DNA from: Cyprinodon diabolis
Taxonomy: Eukaryota > Chordata > Actinopteri > Cyprinodontiformes > Cyprinodontidae
Direction of reading: 5' to 3'
Assembly: GCA_030533445.1 (NCBI GenBank)
Contig: CM060076.1
Span: forward strand, 4,592,501 to 4,656,500
DNA length: 64,000 nucleotides
The position numbers were made by a program, and so were the translations under genes. Of the stretch, positions 36,311-47,887 are shown one piece after another. How positions within the stretch are numbered: position 1 is the first letter of the stretch; each line of letters begins with the position of its first letter. Under the pieces are notes generated by a model, which was given only the letters and a program-made list of their open reading frames with translations, had not been told where the DNA came from and did not search any database.

Positions 36311-37008
36311 TAGGGATGCACGATACAATCGGCCCCCTATCGGTATCGGCCTGTATCGGCCTTAAAACTGAATATCGGACATCGGCCACCCCACCGATAT
36401 TTAACCCGATATTTGATCAGCTTCTGAGTTTCTAAAGTCAAAAAAAACAAAAAAACAATACTACTTCTTCCTCTTCCTCAAAAACTTCTTTTTACAGACT
36501 TAAAAACTTCTAAAGACGAGGGAAAAAACATTGATACATTCAAATATCACAATATCTTCCTATGCTGATATATTGCCATTTAAAAACACCATATCAATCT
36601 CTTTTACTAATGAAATATTGCTATATGTCATCGTTATGCTACGAAATCCCCCGAAAATTCACAAAATTTTGCCATATTTTTATATGTTGATATATTGACG
36701 CGGTATCGATCTATTTTACTAACAAAATCTTGAGAGTTTGTAACAGAACGATGAAATTTCATGAGATTTTGAAAGTAAAATAGATCGATACCACGTTTTT
36801 AAAAATCAATTTGATATCAGCATATGAAAATATATTTGAGTATATTATTTTTCAAAGTGTCAGAAATGGATAACAAAACTGCTATTTTCAATGACTACTT
36901 ATTTTTGTCCAGCTTTAACATCAGTATCGATATCGGTTATCGGCTACATGAGTTTTAAAATATCGGCATATCGGACATCGACCAAAATCCCAATATCGTG
37001 CATCCCGA
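36311..37008. mobile_element. Non-autonomous hAT element 3, 8-bp target duplication
   Basis: A 698-bp segment flanked by exact CTTCTTTT duplications (36303-36310 and 37009-37016). Termini TAGGGATGCACGATA and (reverse complement) TCGGGATGCACGATA. Subterminal TATCGGCATATCGG / CGATATCGG blocks are typical of a widespread fish hAT MITE. No ORF. It is inserted in the 3' UTR of a LINE. Confidence 0.92.
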
Positions 37009-37016
37009 CTTCTTTT

Positions 37017-37262
37017 ACAAGTTCAATGTTAAATAATGAATGTTAACGTTAAATGTCATATGTTCTTTGTACTGCATTTATTATTGACCACTTATTGTTA
37101 CCAGTCTATCACTGTTATCTGTCATGTCCTGCACTTTATGTCAGTCTGTAAATGTCAGTCTTGTATATTTCTTGTATATTTCTGGAGAGAAAACGTAATT
37201 TCATTTCCCTTGAATGTCTTGTGCATATGAAGAAGATGACAATAAAAGCTGACTTGACTTGA
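37017..37262 (+). mobile_element. LINE 3' tail
   Basis: The sequence ends GACAATAAAAGCTGACTTGA CTTGAA, the usual 3' end of a fish LINE in which the terminal repeat is a short (TTGAC)-like unit. The segment before hAT element 3 (from about 36120) appears to be the same UTR. A similar end, GACAATAAAAGTTATCTAAG, is at 58847-58866. No coding sequence remains. Confidence 0.55.
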
Positions 37263-38649
37263 ATAGTAAGCACTAAAATTACTGAGTCAAATTCAATCAT
37301 GCTTAATGTTAACAAAGAAAGAGAGAATCGGGCTTATATAAGGATATGAACAAATATTGATTATTGCTTCTTCTCAACATCTCTACACGTGTAGCTCTTA
37401 AACTACTTGTACATTTATTTTCCTTTTATGGTCAAATAAATGTAAGGAGAACAACTCTAAAAAAATACTGTTGAAATAAACTCTAAAAAGAACAATTGTT
37501 GAGAAATATGGCTAAAAGCTTTTATCCTAAAACCCATCTAGACTAACTGCTGCATATTTTCTCTAGTTGTGCAGAAGTCTTGGCAATGTTTGTTAACCCT
37601 TTGCAAACAAATAAATGTCTTTAACTTCCTTTTTTACTGTTTTTTTTTACATTGAGATCTTTAAGCTATCAGGGAGTTTCTTTTCCATTGATTATCATAT
37701 CTGGTGGTCAGGTAATGATCAGGGCTTGTTTTTTTGTTGTTCACCAGGTTTTCTCACTGAGATAGAAGATCTCATTCACAAGAGAAACATGTTTTGATAA
37801 AAATAAACAAAACTGCAACAAAGTAAGTTTTAGACAAAAAGAGAGCTACATTTTGCAAGGGCTTTAGTTTTTATTAAAAAGGACATTTTTCTTTTCAAAG
37901 AGGTAGCTCAAACACAGGTTATTATTGATTAAACAAGAAGAGAATAAGCCTTTGCCAGAGGGCGGGGCTATTGTTTTGTTTTGTTTTTTTGTTTTCTGCA
38001 CATGAATGAAATCATAAATTGGTCTACTAAAAATCATCTTTATTCAATACAAAATGTGTTAAATATTTTGAAGCATTTAAGTTTGACAAATAGACAAAAA
38101 AAATACATCAGTAGGAAAGGCTTTTGACATTACTGTTAGTTTCAACCATTAAAAAAGCAATATAACACAACAGAAAAAGTTTATTAGGATCTAATTTTCT
38201 GTTTATCTCTCATAGTTGAAGAGTAGCTTTGATGAAAAATACAGAACACTCATCTTCCTGAGTAGGAATTCCTCAATCACTGCTAAATAAATACTAGTTT
38301 GTCCGGCTTTAACAGGTAGACTTGGATGATAAGCTTCTGCTGCTCGAACTGCTTGATTGATTCTGATGAGTTCACGTTAAAAAAATGAGTGATTAAAATG
38401 TTCACATAAGAACCAAAACTTAAACCAATAGAAGAAGGTGATTATTCATCACAGGAAGAAGGGAATGCCAAAATTAACTGTTGGATGTTTAAAATCTGAC
38501 TGAGACATGGAGATAAATTCTGTTTAGAAAAACCTGGTGTCATGCCTTTTATGTGCAGAGGTTTAGCTTCTTTTAGCTGTGAGAGAAGTCTAATCCATAA
38601 ATACCAAACCTAAGCTCAGATCAGATTAGATCAGCTATTAACTGTGTTC

Positions 38650-38960
38650 AATTAAATTAAATTCAGTTTATTTCTATAGCACCAATTTACAACACATAAT
38701 CTCAAGGCACTTTTAAATTGATTAAAAGTTTTCTATCAAAGGAAAACCAGTTGATTGCATTGACTCAAATACAATCCCTCACACTAAGCATGCTTGTAGC
38801 GACAGTGGAGAGGAAAAACTCCCTTTTATCAGGAAGAAACCTCCAGCAGAACCAGGCTCAGTGTGAGCGGCCATCTGCTGAGGCTGACTGGGGTTCAAGG
38901 AGACAGAAGCAGAGATACAAAAGGCGAATGTAAAAAGGCGGCCCCAGTCCAGGAAACAAA
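38650..38960 (+). repeat. Family A repeat, copy 5
   Basis: TTTATTTCTATAGCACC through GAAACCTCCAGCAGAACCAG and CTGGGGTTCAAGGAGACAG to GGCGGCCCCAGTCCAGG. A further 63-bp piece of the same distal part (CTGGGGTTCAAGGAGACAGA ... AAGGCGGCCCCG) recurs at 39428-39490, after MITE D. Confidence 0.85.
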
Positions 38961-39076
38961 AAACTGGCTTATATTCTGAAATGAAACAGAATCTAGAACT
39001 GAACCTCATTGATTTATTGATAGTACATACAGACATTATGAGCTCTGGATTCTGAAAAGAATACAAAGTAGCATTG

Positions 39077-39374
39077 CTACACTCCAAAAAATGTAAATCT
39101 AAATGAGTATTTTTTTTCTTAAAATAAGTGCATTTTTTCTTGAATTAATGAGGTAAGTGTAACACTTTGCCAATGGAACAAGACAATTTACATTTAAAAT
39201 AAGAAAAAACTATTATATTGTCTTATTTCAAGTGCCTATTATCTAATTATCTTAATTTAGGAGTAAAAATACAAATTCCATTGGCAAATCATCTTATTTT
39301 CCTGCTCAAATTAAGGACTAATGTACTTCATATAAGACTTTTTTACTCATTTTTAGATCGTTTTTGCAGTGTAG
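39077..39374. mobile_element. MITE D, copy 1
   Basis: Ends CTACACTCCAAAAAATG and (reverse complement) CTACACTGCAAAAACG. The interior is built of AAATAAGA / TCTTATTT and CCAATGG / CCATTGG blocks in both orientations, making the whole quasi-palindromic. TA borders the CACT termini on both sides. Relatives are at 55262-55470 and 58996-59255. The element ends about 240 bp from the 39616-39700 exon. Confidence 0.75.
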
Positions 39375-39615
39375 GACCTGCTACGCCTGGCTAGCTAGGC
39401 AGAACATGTGTGGATCCAATGACTGACCAGTCACTGGGGTTCAAGGAGACAGAAGCAGAGATACAATAGGCAATTGTAAAAGGCGGCCCCGTATCATACC
39501 GTTTCAGGTCAGGTTGGTCCTGACTAGTCATTAGTTAGGACTCTAATTCCCAGAAGAAACACCCTTTTTGAAAAATTAAATCATATAGTTTCAAGACTGA
39601 AAGTGTTTGCATTAC

Positions 39616-39700
39616 TTGATTGGCTGAGTTGGGTCGGTCCGACGTGCCTTTTGCTCAGGTGATAACTGCTCCCACTTAAAATGGAGACTCCAGTCAAACC
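39616..39700 (-). CDS. galnt14: galnt14-like exon (catalytic domain, FDWSLHFKW segment)
   Basis: An 85-bp exon too short to stand out as an ORF. Read on the minus strand it gives two bases completing Gly, then [16 protein letters not shown] and [11 protein letters not shown], plus two bases of a Lys codon. This is the loop between the VSPVID strand and the TPxIAGG segment in GalNAc-transferases. The acceptor is ATTGCTTAG and the donor GTAATG, which is weaker than the GTAAG donors of neighbouring exons. Phase in (2 bases) and out (2 bases) match the exons at 45703-45790 and 33261-33364 exactly. A TA-flanked MITE (39077-39374) and a family-A fragment (39428-39490) lie just downstream in the intron. 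Confidence 0.92.
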
Positions 39701-40847
39701 CTAAGCAATGAAAACAAAAAAACAGCTGCTTAAATACAACATTTTCAATAAGTAAAAAGTAATGTTAATGTATCATAATAAGACCAATAAACATGTTACA
39801 TTAGAGATTCCTTTGGTAGATGTTATAAGAAGTGAAAAGCTGATGAAAGAGAAACCAATTTATCCAACCAGAATGTAAAATACAGGTATTTGAAGAACTT
39901 GTTTAAAAGTAGAAGCCTCTTGTACATACACATTTCTGCATTTAAAGGCTTTGGTGGCAGTGAACTCTCAAATGTATTTTGATTAAATTTTAGCTGGAGG
40001 AATTTTAAAAGGAATTTATTAAGGTTGAGGGTTAGTCGCTTAGAATAACATCATATTGAAAGCTTAAAAAAGAAAAAAAAAATACCAGAAATGGAAAAGC
40101 AAATCATAAAAACTGAAAGAAATCCTTACTTATGAAGACACGATGAATTAACCTCTAAAGCACAAAGTTTCTACACTTCTCAGAGAGTTGGGAGAACATA
40201 AAAGAACAATTTGTAGTCTAATATGAAGGTTTATGATGACCAGTCTATGAAGTTCAAGCCAACCAGCAAAACTGAATCACATTTAGAGCCCAGTACTTTT
40301 TTTTAACCACTAAAGGCATCCTCCCAACAGTAAAAGGACGCAGTTTGTTATATCCTCGTATGTCATAAAACCATTTATGGGTTCAAATTGGTGATTTACA
40401 TTTTTAATAATAGACTAAATTATAAAACGAGTGTTTCCCATTCTTAAATGTGATTGGCTGATTAGAGTTCCATTGGTGTTATAAAATACAATGTAACCAG
40501 CATTTAGACCCAGTAAGACCGCAGCACAAATATCCCTACACTAGGGTCAACAGCGCAGCGCCACCGAAAGTATCTCTAGATATCACAGCCGGGCAAGGCA
40601 GCACAAAAACTTCACAATGCTGGTCACCAAAATCAATATCTGCAAATCACAGTATTAAAGGTTTTATGCAAAAAATCCATAAAACCTTTATAACTGTTGT
40701 CTCCTGAATAATGACATTGTATCATTAAGTGTAAAAATAGGAGAGGACACAGTATCATAATCAAAATGGAAGAAAAATAAAATAATATTGACAAAGAAGG
40801 AAACATGTTCTTAACAAGTTTGTGATTGGCTTTTAAAAACAGCCATT

Positions 40848-41045
40848 TGTTAGGAATCCAGTTTGTGTGGTTTGTTTGTGTGTTTCTTTCTCTCCACCAC
40901 CAGGTGATGCCCTTTCCTCGTTAGGCCTCCCTGCACACCTACGGCTCATTGGACCATTACTGGAGGAGTATTTGGGCAGTGGGCTGTCACTACCTCGGTG
41001 CCAGAGTGATTGCCAGTTTTGGGTACTCTAGCCAGGCTGAGATAA
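40848..41045 (+). mobile_element. LTR fragment, family 2 (copy 2)
   Basis: Starts TGTTAGGAATCC, then CCACCACCAGGTGATGCC, GGAGGAGTATTTGGGCAGTG, GCCAGAGTGATTGCCAGTTT and ends in GCCAGGCTGAG, matching the first 200 bp of the family-2 LTRs. The remainder is missing. Confidence 0.7.
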
Positions 41046-41229
41046 TCTTCAGTTGGAGAAAATTCAGATTCATCCACTCAATGCTGTGGTGGACACATTA
41101 ATTCAGTGACTACAATGGCCTTTGGAACTATGGTGATGGAGTTACATCTCTTGCTGGCATATGCATGGTAAGAGTTGGGTCAATATTACAGAAAAAAAGA
41201 GCAGTGAAGTGAGTAAATTTAGTTACATT

Positions 41230-41351
41230 TCAAGATTGTTTCCCAATCGTTGTTGATTCTTCACAAAAAATTACTATTGCATATCTTTGTGTTTGAAGCT
41301 TGAAATGTGGCAAAAATTTTCAAAGTTTGAGGGGTCGAATATTTTCGCAAG
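41230..41351. mobile_element. Possible Tc1 3'-end fragment
   Basis: The last 70 bp (AAATGTGGCAAAAATTTTCA, then GGGGTCGAATATTTTCGCAA GGGACTATA) resemble the right terminus of a common fish Tc1 family (GTGAATACTTTCGCAAG-type). No transposase or left end was found. Confidence 0.45.
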
Positions 41352-44300
41352 GGACTATATATCCATCTTCTAAACTTCTTCCTTATGTTAGAAGTCAACT
41401 TTTTATCTCCAGTTAAAACCGCTTTATGAAATCAACTCTGACCACCGACCACTTTCTACATGGCTGAAATGGCAGCTGGAGAAGACAATTATCACCTTTG
41501 ACTGGCATTGATTGCAGTTACCAAGTGCAGAGGACAAAGATAAGGCAGACTAATAGCAGGAGACAGGAACTATAAAGCTTTTACAAGAGATTGGCCTTTG
41601 AAGTCTTCTGGAATGATAATACGCTGAATTATTTTCTTGAAATCTTGTTTCAGCTCATATGCAGCTACATAAACCTACCAAACGTTAAGGATCCTCAGGA
41701 TTTTTCTCCTATATGATAAATCAGTGATGGTAATTACTATAGAATAATTTATTCATTTACAATCTGCTTCATAATTAGCAAACATATTTTACTTTTGCCT
41801 TAAATCATATCATTATAATTTGAAATTTGAAAAAAACTTAACAACCCATACATTGACAGCTTATGTCATGGTTCGACATTAATAGTGGTGATTAGGGGAA
41901 AAGGGGACAAACTGAGAAAGATTTAGCTACTGAATGTCTCTTAAAATAGAGCTGCAAAAATTTGGTTTAATTGTACCTCATATGACTCGAAAAGAAAGAG
42001 CAAAACTAATCCCGTTCACTGAGTTGTTAGAGCAAAGAATATATAATCTAAAATCTTTCAAAGAAAAGTTCAAGGACGCTGGTGAAAGTCAACATCAACT
42101 ATTACATACCGGTTTACCCTCCAGAAGTCCAGGAGCAGCACTTTAGGCTAAAATGACTTCTATTTTCCATTAGCACAAACATAAATGCTTGTAAAGCTCA
42201 CTAATCGTCCGATATTCAGGTGATCGGCCACGACCGCTAACCGACCATTCTAAAGACAAGCGATGGCAAGGAAAAAGGTTTTCTCTTAGCGGATACGCAT
42301 CTTTCTCCTTCACTTCATCCATTGGAGGTAGGAAGATGAAACAGACCTTCTAGGCCTAAATTAAAATAGCTTTTTTTACATCCACCTACAATCATCCTAA
42401 GAACATTCCTGCTTTATCCTTTGTCAACATTAATTTCTCTATCTTCCATTTTGATATAAAAAAAAGCTTGTCTCTGCTGCCTCCTTCACTAAAACAGTGG
42501 TCAATCAATTATACTTTCTTATCTCCTACTATTTAATACATATTAATACGATGTCAACATGACACAGCAGTATTAAATCATTTATGGATTTAGAAATGCA
42601 TAAAAATAGAAAATCCCTTTATCGTCCCACAATGGGGAACCTGTGGTGACAATTTGATGCTGTGATCAAGCAGGTGGCAGACACTGATTATTTTGACCGG
42701 CTCCCAAAATCCTGATGGATAAATCTTTGCTTCTAATGATCATAGTATCAAAAATTGTTTATTCAAGACAGAAAATTAGGCTCTAAATGAATTCAGATGT
42801 GAGAAAATTTTAAGAGAAACAAATAGTTTCTGGCTGAGAACAGTCCTGAACAAGGAGGGACCTAAATGCGAGATCTTTAACTGCCTCGGTGGGAAGTGAA
42901 AATCAGTCAAACTGAAATGACAAACTTCCTCTACAAAACAAAATCCCTTTACTTTTCTGTTGAATTTGATTTACAATCCCCCAGCATCCATTACAGCAGT
43001 TGAAATTTGGAACAAAGCATCCCGAAGGATGACTAAATGACAATTTTTTTATTCATCTTTTTAACACACATTTGTTTTTCCAATGGGGTTTACCCATTTT
43101 GTAAGGGCACAAAAAAAAAAAAAAAAAAATCCACATGTGGTCTTCTGTTGTAAAAATGCTTCTAAGTTACCAGACAATTTGGCAGCAAATACCATAAAGA
43201 AGTAGTTAACGAAGAAGACCAAGATAGGCTGAAATAGACAGATTGGATTTCAAAAGTATCAACTTTACACAAAGTAAAATCGCAAAATGATTTGCCATAA
43301 CTGCTAAAAATGACCACCGAGTGGATGGACTGATGATGGGTCCAGCAGACCTCGTTGGACTTAACATGACTGCATGATCCAAGGCAGGTTAATAACTGCT
43401 ATTCAAGGTTGATGTGTTCTGTAGCAAACACAGCTGTGGAACAGTGGATCCACATGTGAGCTATGTGACTGCTGGGCTGCAGTGTCTCATAACTGAGCTG
43501 ATACAGAAAAAAGAGGTTGTTTACCAGAGGAATGCATAGAGTTATTGGAGATCAATTAAAAAAAAAAATCTGTAAAAGTGTATTTCATAAATGTGTTTCA
43601 CCCTGCATCCCAGTTAGCATCCTTCAAGATTTGTGAACAGTCTGACTGATATTCTGCCCCAAACTTTTAAAGTTGGATTCTTAGTGGCTGTTATTCAGAT
43701 GTTCTGGGTTGTGTGCTGTCCATCATTGTAATAATCTGGGACATCCGATAACCTTAATCTTAAATATGCAGTATGCATTTTGAAAAATGTATAAAATCGT
43801 AATTATAATAGCTTACTATTTATTTTAAAAGAATCATCCCCTGGAAATCTGACTTTTTTTAATTTTAAAATGTGTGCGTTGGTGTAATGCCTCAATTAAA
43901 AAGAGCAATGGTTTTCCATGTGGGCCTTTTTAAACCAGAAAAACACAAGAGATTTTGTTCCTTTTTCTGTATCGACACCAGCAGTGAAAGGATGCTAACA
44001 TTAGCCTGGCTTGCTATCACCACCACAGTGTCTGTTCCACTCAAAGTGGAGGTTTCAACAATCAGTCGGTTATTGTTGCTGCTTCTGTAGCTTTTTACCT
44101 GTTGTATAATAGACCAGGATACGGTGGTAAAGGAACAATGGCTAAGAGCTAATGTTGTTAAAACTACAGCCAGCGTACACACATACACACAACAAAAATT
44201 CTCAAATTCTCGCTCAAAAGTGGGTATAAATAAGGCTTCACTTATTTTTTTTTCAATTAATGATTAAACATACATTTTAAAACAAATTTCAAAAGGATTG

Positions 44301-44570
44301 TATAAAATATCAGCTTATGAGTCTTTTAACAAAACACTTCGCTGGAAAGATAAATGAGCTTCAGTAATAGAAATCAAAGGAAAAGTCTGGGCAGCAAGGA
44401 ATAATCAATGGAGCATTATCTTTACCTAAAACTAATACGTTCACGGTGATTTAATTAATTTACATATATTAATTTAAATAAAAACAACAATTTTAGTCGC
44501 GATCAATGAGTCCGGGAGCGGCCATTTTTGCCCAAATATAGTAACACCTCACTCCTGACATCTTCCGGCA

Positions 44571-45020
44571 GTGACGTCACGGTGCGGTAAGCCTAGCGCC
44601 ATTCTCCCTGCTTTGCAAGCTAAATCAATGGGAACTACTAGACACATCTGCAATCAACAACAATTATTGAAGATTTCCAGAGGACTTCACCATTGAAATT
44701 CACCAGAGCTATAGTGAAACTGACAATGCCCAGGTGCATGGCAGTTGGATGTTGTAACACATCGGGTAAAAGTGAAATCAAAAAATTGTTATTTCACCTT
44801 TCCGATTCCTGATCCTCCCCAAACGGGTTCATCGTTGGATCGCCAACTAGAAGATGGAGAATTTGCCATCGAACTTCTGGCCAGAGAAAAAACACGTAAT
44901 ATGTAGCCAACATTTGGAAGAAGAATGTTTTCAAGATGACTTGGATAATAGCGCGTTGTGACAAACACCAGATACAGCACTGGGACTTGATCAACAGCCG
45001 ATACCGCACCGTGACGTCAC
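44571..45020 (+). mobile_element. Segment framed by perfect 19-bp inverted repeats with a THAP relic
   Basis: GTGACGTCACGGTGCGGTA (44571-44589) and its exact reverse complement (45002-45020) enclose 412 bp holding a decayed THAP-domain reading frame. The repeat contains the palindrome GTGACGTCAC (a CRE-like site). It could be a relic of a THAP-transposase element (P or Kolobok type) or a retro-duplicated THAP gene start; no target duplication was identified. Confidence 0.55.
44726..44961 (+). pseudogene. Decayed THAP zinc-finger domain
   Basis: From ATG 44726: MPRCMAVGCCNTSGK, then LLFHL, with C-x4-C spacing as in THAP domains. The frame then stops. A shifted frame continues HRWIAN (one stop), then NFWPEKKHVICSQHLEEECF, giving the C-x2-H pair and the preceding Trp. 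All four zinc ligands of the C2CH module are therefore visible across two frames separated by at least one indel, with an extra stop. THAP domains bind DNA and occur in P-element, Kolobok and host THAP proteins. No downstream transposase follows. Dead copy. Confidence 0.7.
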
Positions 45021-45702
45021 AAACCAGTAGGTGGCAGTAGTGTTCTTTGAGAAACATGGATGCCTCCAGTAAAGCACATTCAAATGAAAATTACTCTGCA
45101 TTAAAAACACTTATCATTTATTGAACACTATGTAATAATTTCATATTCAAATTACTTTCAGAAGTTTGAATTCTGAATATGACCGACATTTCCTTTAAGG
45201 TAAACTTTTTATCAGAAAGTCACCAATTTTATCATATAATACTTTCTACAGTATATACCTGGCAAACCAAGCTTATTCATTGAGAGTAAATCCATTCTTG
45301 TCACATAAGGCTTTTCAGCATCTATGCCTGAGTGCCACGTCATAAAAAATACTCAAAATGAAAGAGAACCTATGCATGGTTACTTGTATTGCAGTGTTTG
45401 ACTGCAGTGCACATTTCAAATACAAGACCTTATTGAAGGAAACAAACTACCCAGGGTCCATTGGGAATCCAACTAGAGAGAAAGAAAGGAACACAGAGTG
45501 CTGGAAAGCTGAAAGAAAAAATGTTTCAAAGGCGTTTGAGCTCCACAGCAGAGAGAGCAGGTTCATGAACTCATCATGAAGGGCCTGCTCATAAATCAGA
45601 AGCCCTCAGGGGCTTCTCTCTGCCATCAAAAGATACCCCGAAGGCACCTCAAAGCCATTTTTATTTTTCTGACTGACGGTGGAAAAAAGCATTTCCCCAT
45701 AC

Positions 45703-45790
45703 CTCCACGGAGATCCGCAGAAGCCGCCACATAGGCGAAGGTGTCCATGTTGATGATATCAATGACTGGGCTAACCACACGGGTGGGATC
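45703..45790 (-). CDS. galnt14: galnt14-like exon (catalytic domain, VSPVID segment)
   Basis: An 88-bp exon of the same minus-strand GalNAc-transferase. It encodes 29 codons plus one base: [16 protein letters not shown], then [13 protein letters not shown]. This segment follows the D-x-H strand in all GalNAc-Ts. The acceptor is TTGTTCCCAG and the donor GTATGG. It starts in phase 0, matching the end of the 54059-54180 exon, and ends after the first base of a Gly codon that the 39616-39700 exon completes. The intron upstream is 8.3 kb and holds the intact Tc1 element at 46625-47872. The segment AASADLRGG resembles GALNT16 as well as GALNT14, so this exon alone does not settle the paralogue. Confidence 0.93.
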
Positions 45791-46565
45791 CTGGGAACAA
45801 AAGGAAAAACAAAACACATTTTCATCCAAACTTAGGGATTCAAGGGCCAAGCAGAAGAAAAGAAAACTGACTGAATTAGAAAGAAATGCATTTTACATTA
45901 GTGACAGAAACTACATCAGCATTTCTGTATGTAGATCATCCATCTCCGCTTCAGTAAATGACATTTCCAGTTCAGCGTGTGTTCATCTGTCTGTGAAAGT
46001 AACTCTATAATTCAAGGTCATCATAATGCACACACTGCAAGGAATTTCAGTCATTTGGCGGCAATCATGCAGGGAGCAAAGTGACCGAGGTGAGAGTGAC
46101 CGCTATTTATCTCCTTTTCAGTTCAGCTTCATTATATTCACTTGACTGGCATTAATGTCAGACTGCTGATGAGGAAAGGTGGAATGCAGACAGAAAACTT
46201 AAAAAAATTAAGCTCCAAAGACAGTGACACAATTAGTGTATTTAGACGAGCACTATAGCCCATTCCCTACCAATGTTGATGACAAAGACGTAAAAGTACA
46301 AATGTATTGCTAAAGAGCATGAAGCTCCTTTCAAAATATCTAAACTTCATTTTCTGTTGCAAGAATGTTGAGATTATATGCCGCTAACATTCTTATGCAT
46401 ATTAGTAGCTAATATTTTAGCTACTAGTAGGTATTTTTGTGAAGCTTTGAAGCTAAACTAGCCATTTACTTTTTAGCTGTTGTTTAACCTGGGAACACTC
46501 AGAATCACAATCAGACATACTTTAATAATCCCAGAGGGAAATTACTTGTGTTACACGCTCCAGAT

Positions 46566-46570
<5 letters not shown>

Positions 46571-46624
<54 letters not shown>
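46571..46624. repeat. (TA)n microsatellite
   Basis: About 27 TA units directly before the left end of the Tc1 element, and more TATATA after its right end: a natural target for TA-specific insertion. Confidence 0.9.
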
Positions 46625-46627
<3 letters not shown>

Positions 46628-47872
46628 TATATTGCCAAAAGTATTTGCTCACCCATCCAAATTATTGGAATCAGGTGTTCCAATCACTTCCATGGCCACA
46701 GGTGTATAAATTCAAGCACCTAGGCATGCAGACTGTTTTTACAAACATTTGTGAAAGAATGGGTCGCTCTCAGGAGCTCAGTGAATTCCAGCGTGGAACT
46801 GTGATAGGATGCCACCTGTGCAACAAATCCAGTCGTGAAATTTCCTCGCTCCTAAATATTCCACAGTCAACTGTCAGCTGTATTATAAGAAAATGGAAGT
46901 GTTTGGGAACGACAGCAACTCAGCCACGAAGTGGTAGGCCACGTAAACTGACGGAGCGGGGTCAGCGGATGCTGAAGCGCATAGTGCGAAGAGGTCGCCA
47001 ACTTTCTGCAGAGTCAATCACTACAGACCTCCAAACTTCATGTGGCCTTCAGATTAGCTCAAGAACAGTGCGCAGAGAGCTTCATGGAATGGGTTTCCAT
47101 GGTCGAGCAGCTGCATCCAAGCCATACATAACCAAGTGCAATGCAAAGCGTCGGATGCGGTGGTGTAAAGCACGCCGCCACTGGACTCTAGAGCAGTGGA
47201 GACGCGTTCTCTGGAGTGACGAATCGCGCTTCTCCATCTGGCAATCTGATGGACGGGTCTGGGTTTGGCGGTTGCCAGGAGAACGGTACTTGTCTGACTG
47301 CATTGTGCCAAGTGTAAAGTTTGGTGGAGGGGGGATTATGGTGTGGGGTTGTTTTTCAGGAGCTGGGCTTGGCCCCTTAGTTCCAGTGAAAGGAACTCTG
47401 AATGCTTCAGCATACCAAGACATTTTGGACAATTCCATGCTCCCAACTTTGTGGGAACAGTTTGGAGCTGGCCCCTTCCTCTTCCAACATGACTGTGCAC
47501 CAGTGCACAAAGCAAGGTCCATAAAGACATGGATGACAGAGTCTGGTGTGGATGAACTTGACTGGCCTGCACAGAGTCCTGACCTCAACCCGATAGAACA
47601 CCTTTGGGATGAATTAGAGCGGAGACTGAGAGCCAGGCCTTCTCGTCCAACATCAGTGTGCGACCTCACAAATGCGCTTCTGGAAGAATGGTCAAAAATT
47701 CCCATAAACACACTCCTAAACCTTGTGGACAGCCTTCCCAGAAGAGTTGAAGCTGTTCTAGCTGCAAAGGGTGGACCGACGTCATATTGAACCCTATGGA
47801 TTAGGAACGGGATGTCACTTAAGCTCATATGTGAGTCAAGGCAGGTGAGCAAATACTTTTGGCAATATAGTG
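46625..47872 (+). mobile_element. Complete Tc1 element (DD34E)
   Basis: A 1248-bp element with TA at both borders. Termini CACTATATTGCCAAAAGTAT... and its inverted copy agree for 29 bp without mismatch. It contains one uninterrupted transposase gene (46759-47790). The perfect termini and open frame suggest recent insertion. Confidence 0.95.
46759..47790 (+). CDS. Tc1 transposase, apparently intact (DD34E)
   Basis: A 343-residue transposase. I place the start at the ATG of [17 protein letters not shown], the usual Tc1 beginning; the open frame extends further upstream only through the TIR and TA repeat. The first HTH spans residues 9-46 ([20 protein letters not shown]). GRPR (59-62) is the AT-hook. 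The second HTH lies at about 70-110. Catalytic residues are D154 (WSDESRF), D245 (FQHDCAPVH) and E280 ([11 protein letters not shown]), with 34 residues between the last two. The Gly-rich block [13 protein letters not shown] is present. The C-terminal tail is [18 protein letters not shown]. No disruptive change is seen. It lies antisense to galnt14 in a long intron; activity is not shown by sequence alone. Confidence 0.94.
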   Translation: MGRSQELSEFQRGTVIGCHLCNKSSREISSLLNIPQSTVSCIIRKWKCLGTTATQPRSGRPRKLTERGQRMLKRIVRRGRQLSAESITTDLQTSCGLQISSRTVRRELHGMGFHGRAAASKPYITKCNAKRRMRWCKARRHWTLEQWRRVLWSDESRFSIWQSDGRVWVWRLPGERYLSDCIVPSVKFGGGGIMVWGCFSGAGLGPLVPVKGTLNASAYQDILDNSMLPTLWEQFGAGPFLFQHDCAPVHKARSIKTWMTESGVDELDWPAQSPDLNPIEHLWDELERRLRARPSRPTSVCDLTNALLEEWSKIPINTLLNLVDSLPRRVEAVLAAKGGPTSY

Positions 47873-47887
47873 TATATATATATTTAT

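Larger units (their letters stand above)
33365..39615. other. galnt14 intron between exons 39616-39700 and 33261-33364
   Basis: Holds a Tc1 fragment (34165-34230), a SINE-like piece (34380-34510), hAT element 3 (36311-37008) inside a LINE tail (ending 37262), family A (38650-38960, 39428-39490) and MITE D (39077-39374). The stretches 33365-34160, 34520-36060 and 37263-38640 are AT-rich with long A and T runs; nothing else seen. Confidence 0.75.
39701..45702. other. galnt14 intron between exons 45703-45790 and 39616-39700
   Basis: Holds an LTR fragment (40848-41045), a Tc1-end-like fragment (41230-41351) and the THAP relic (44571-45020). The stretches 39701-40840, 41352-44570 and 45021-45700 are AT-rich intron in which I see nothing else. 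Confidence 0.75.

Noticed and set aside
47082..47852. Minus-strand 256-aa open frame
   Set aside because: Antisense to the intact Tc1 transposase at 46759-47790; the plus frame has the HTH and catalytic motifs.
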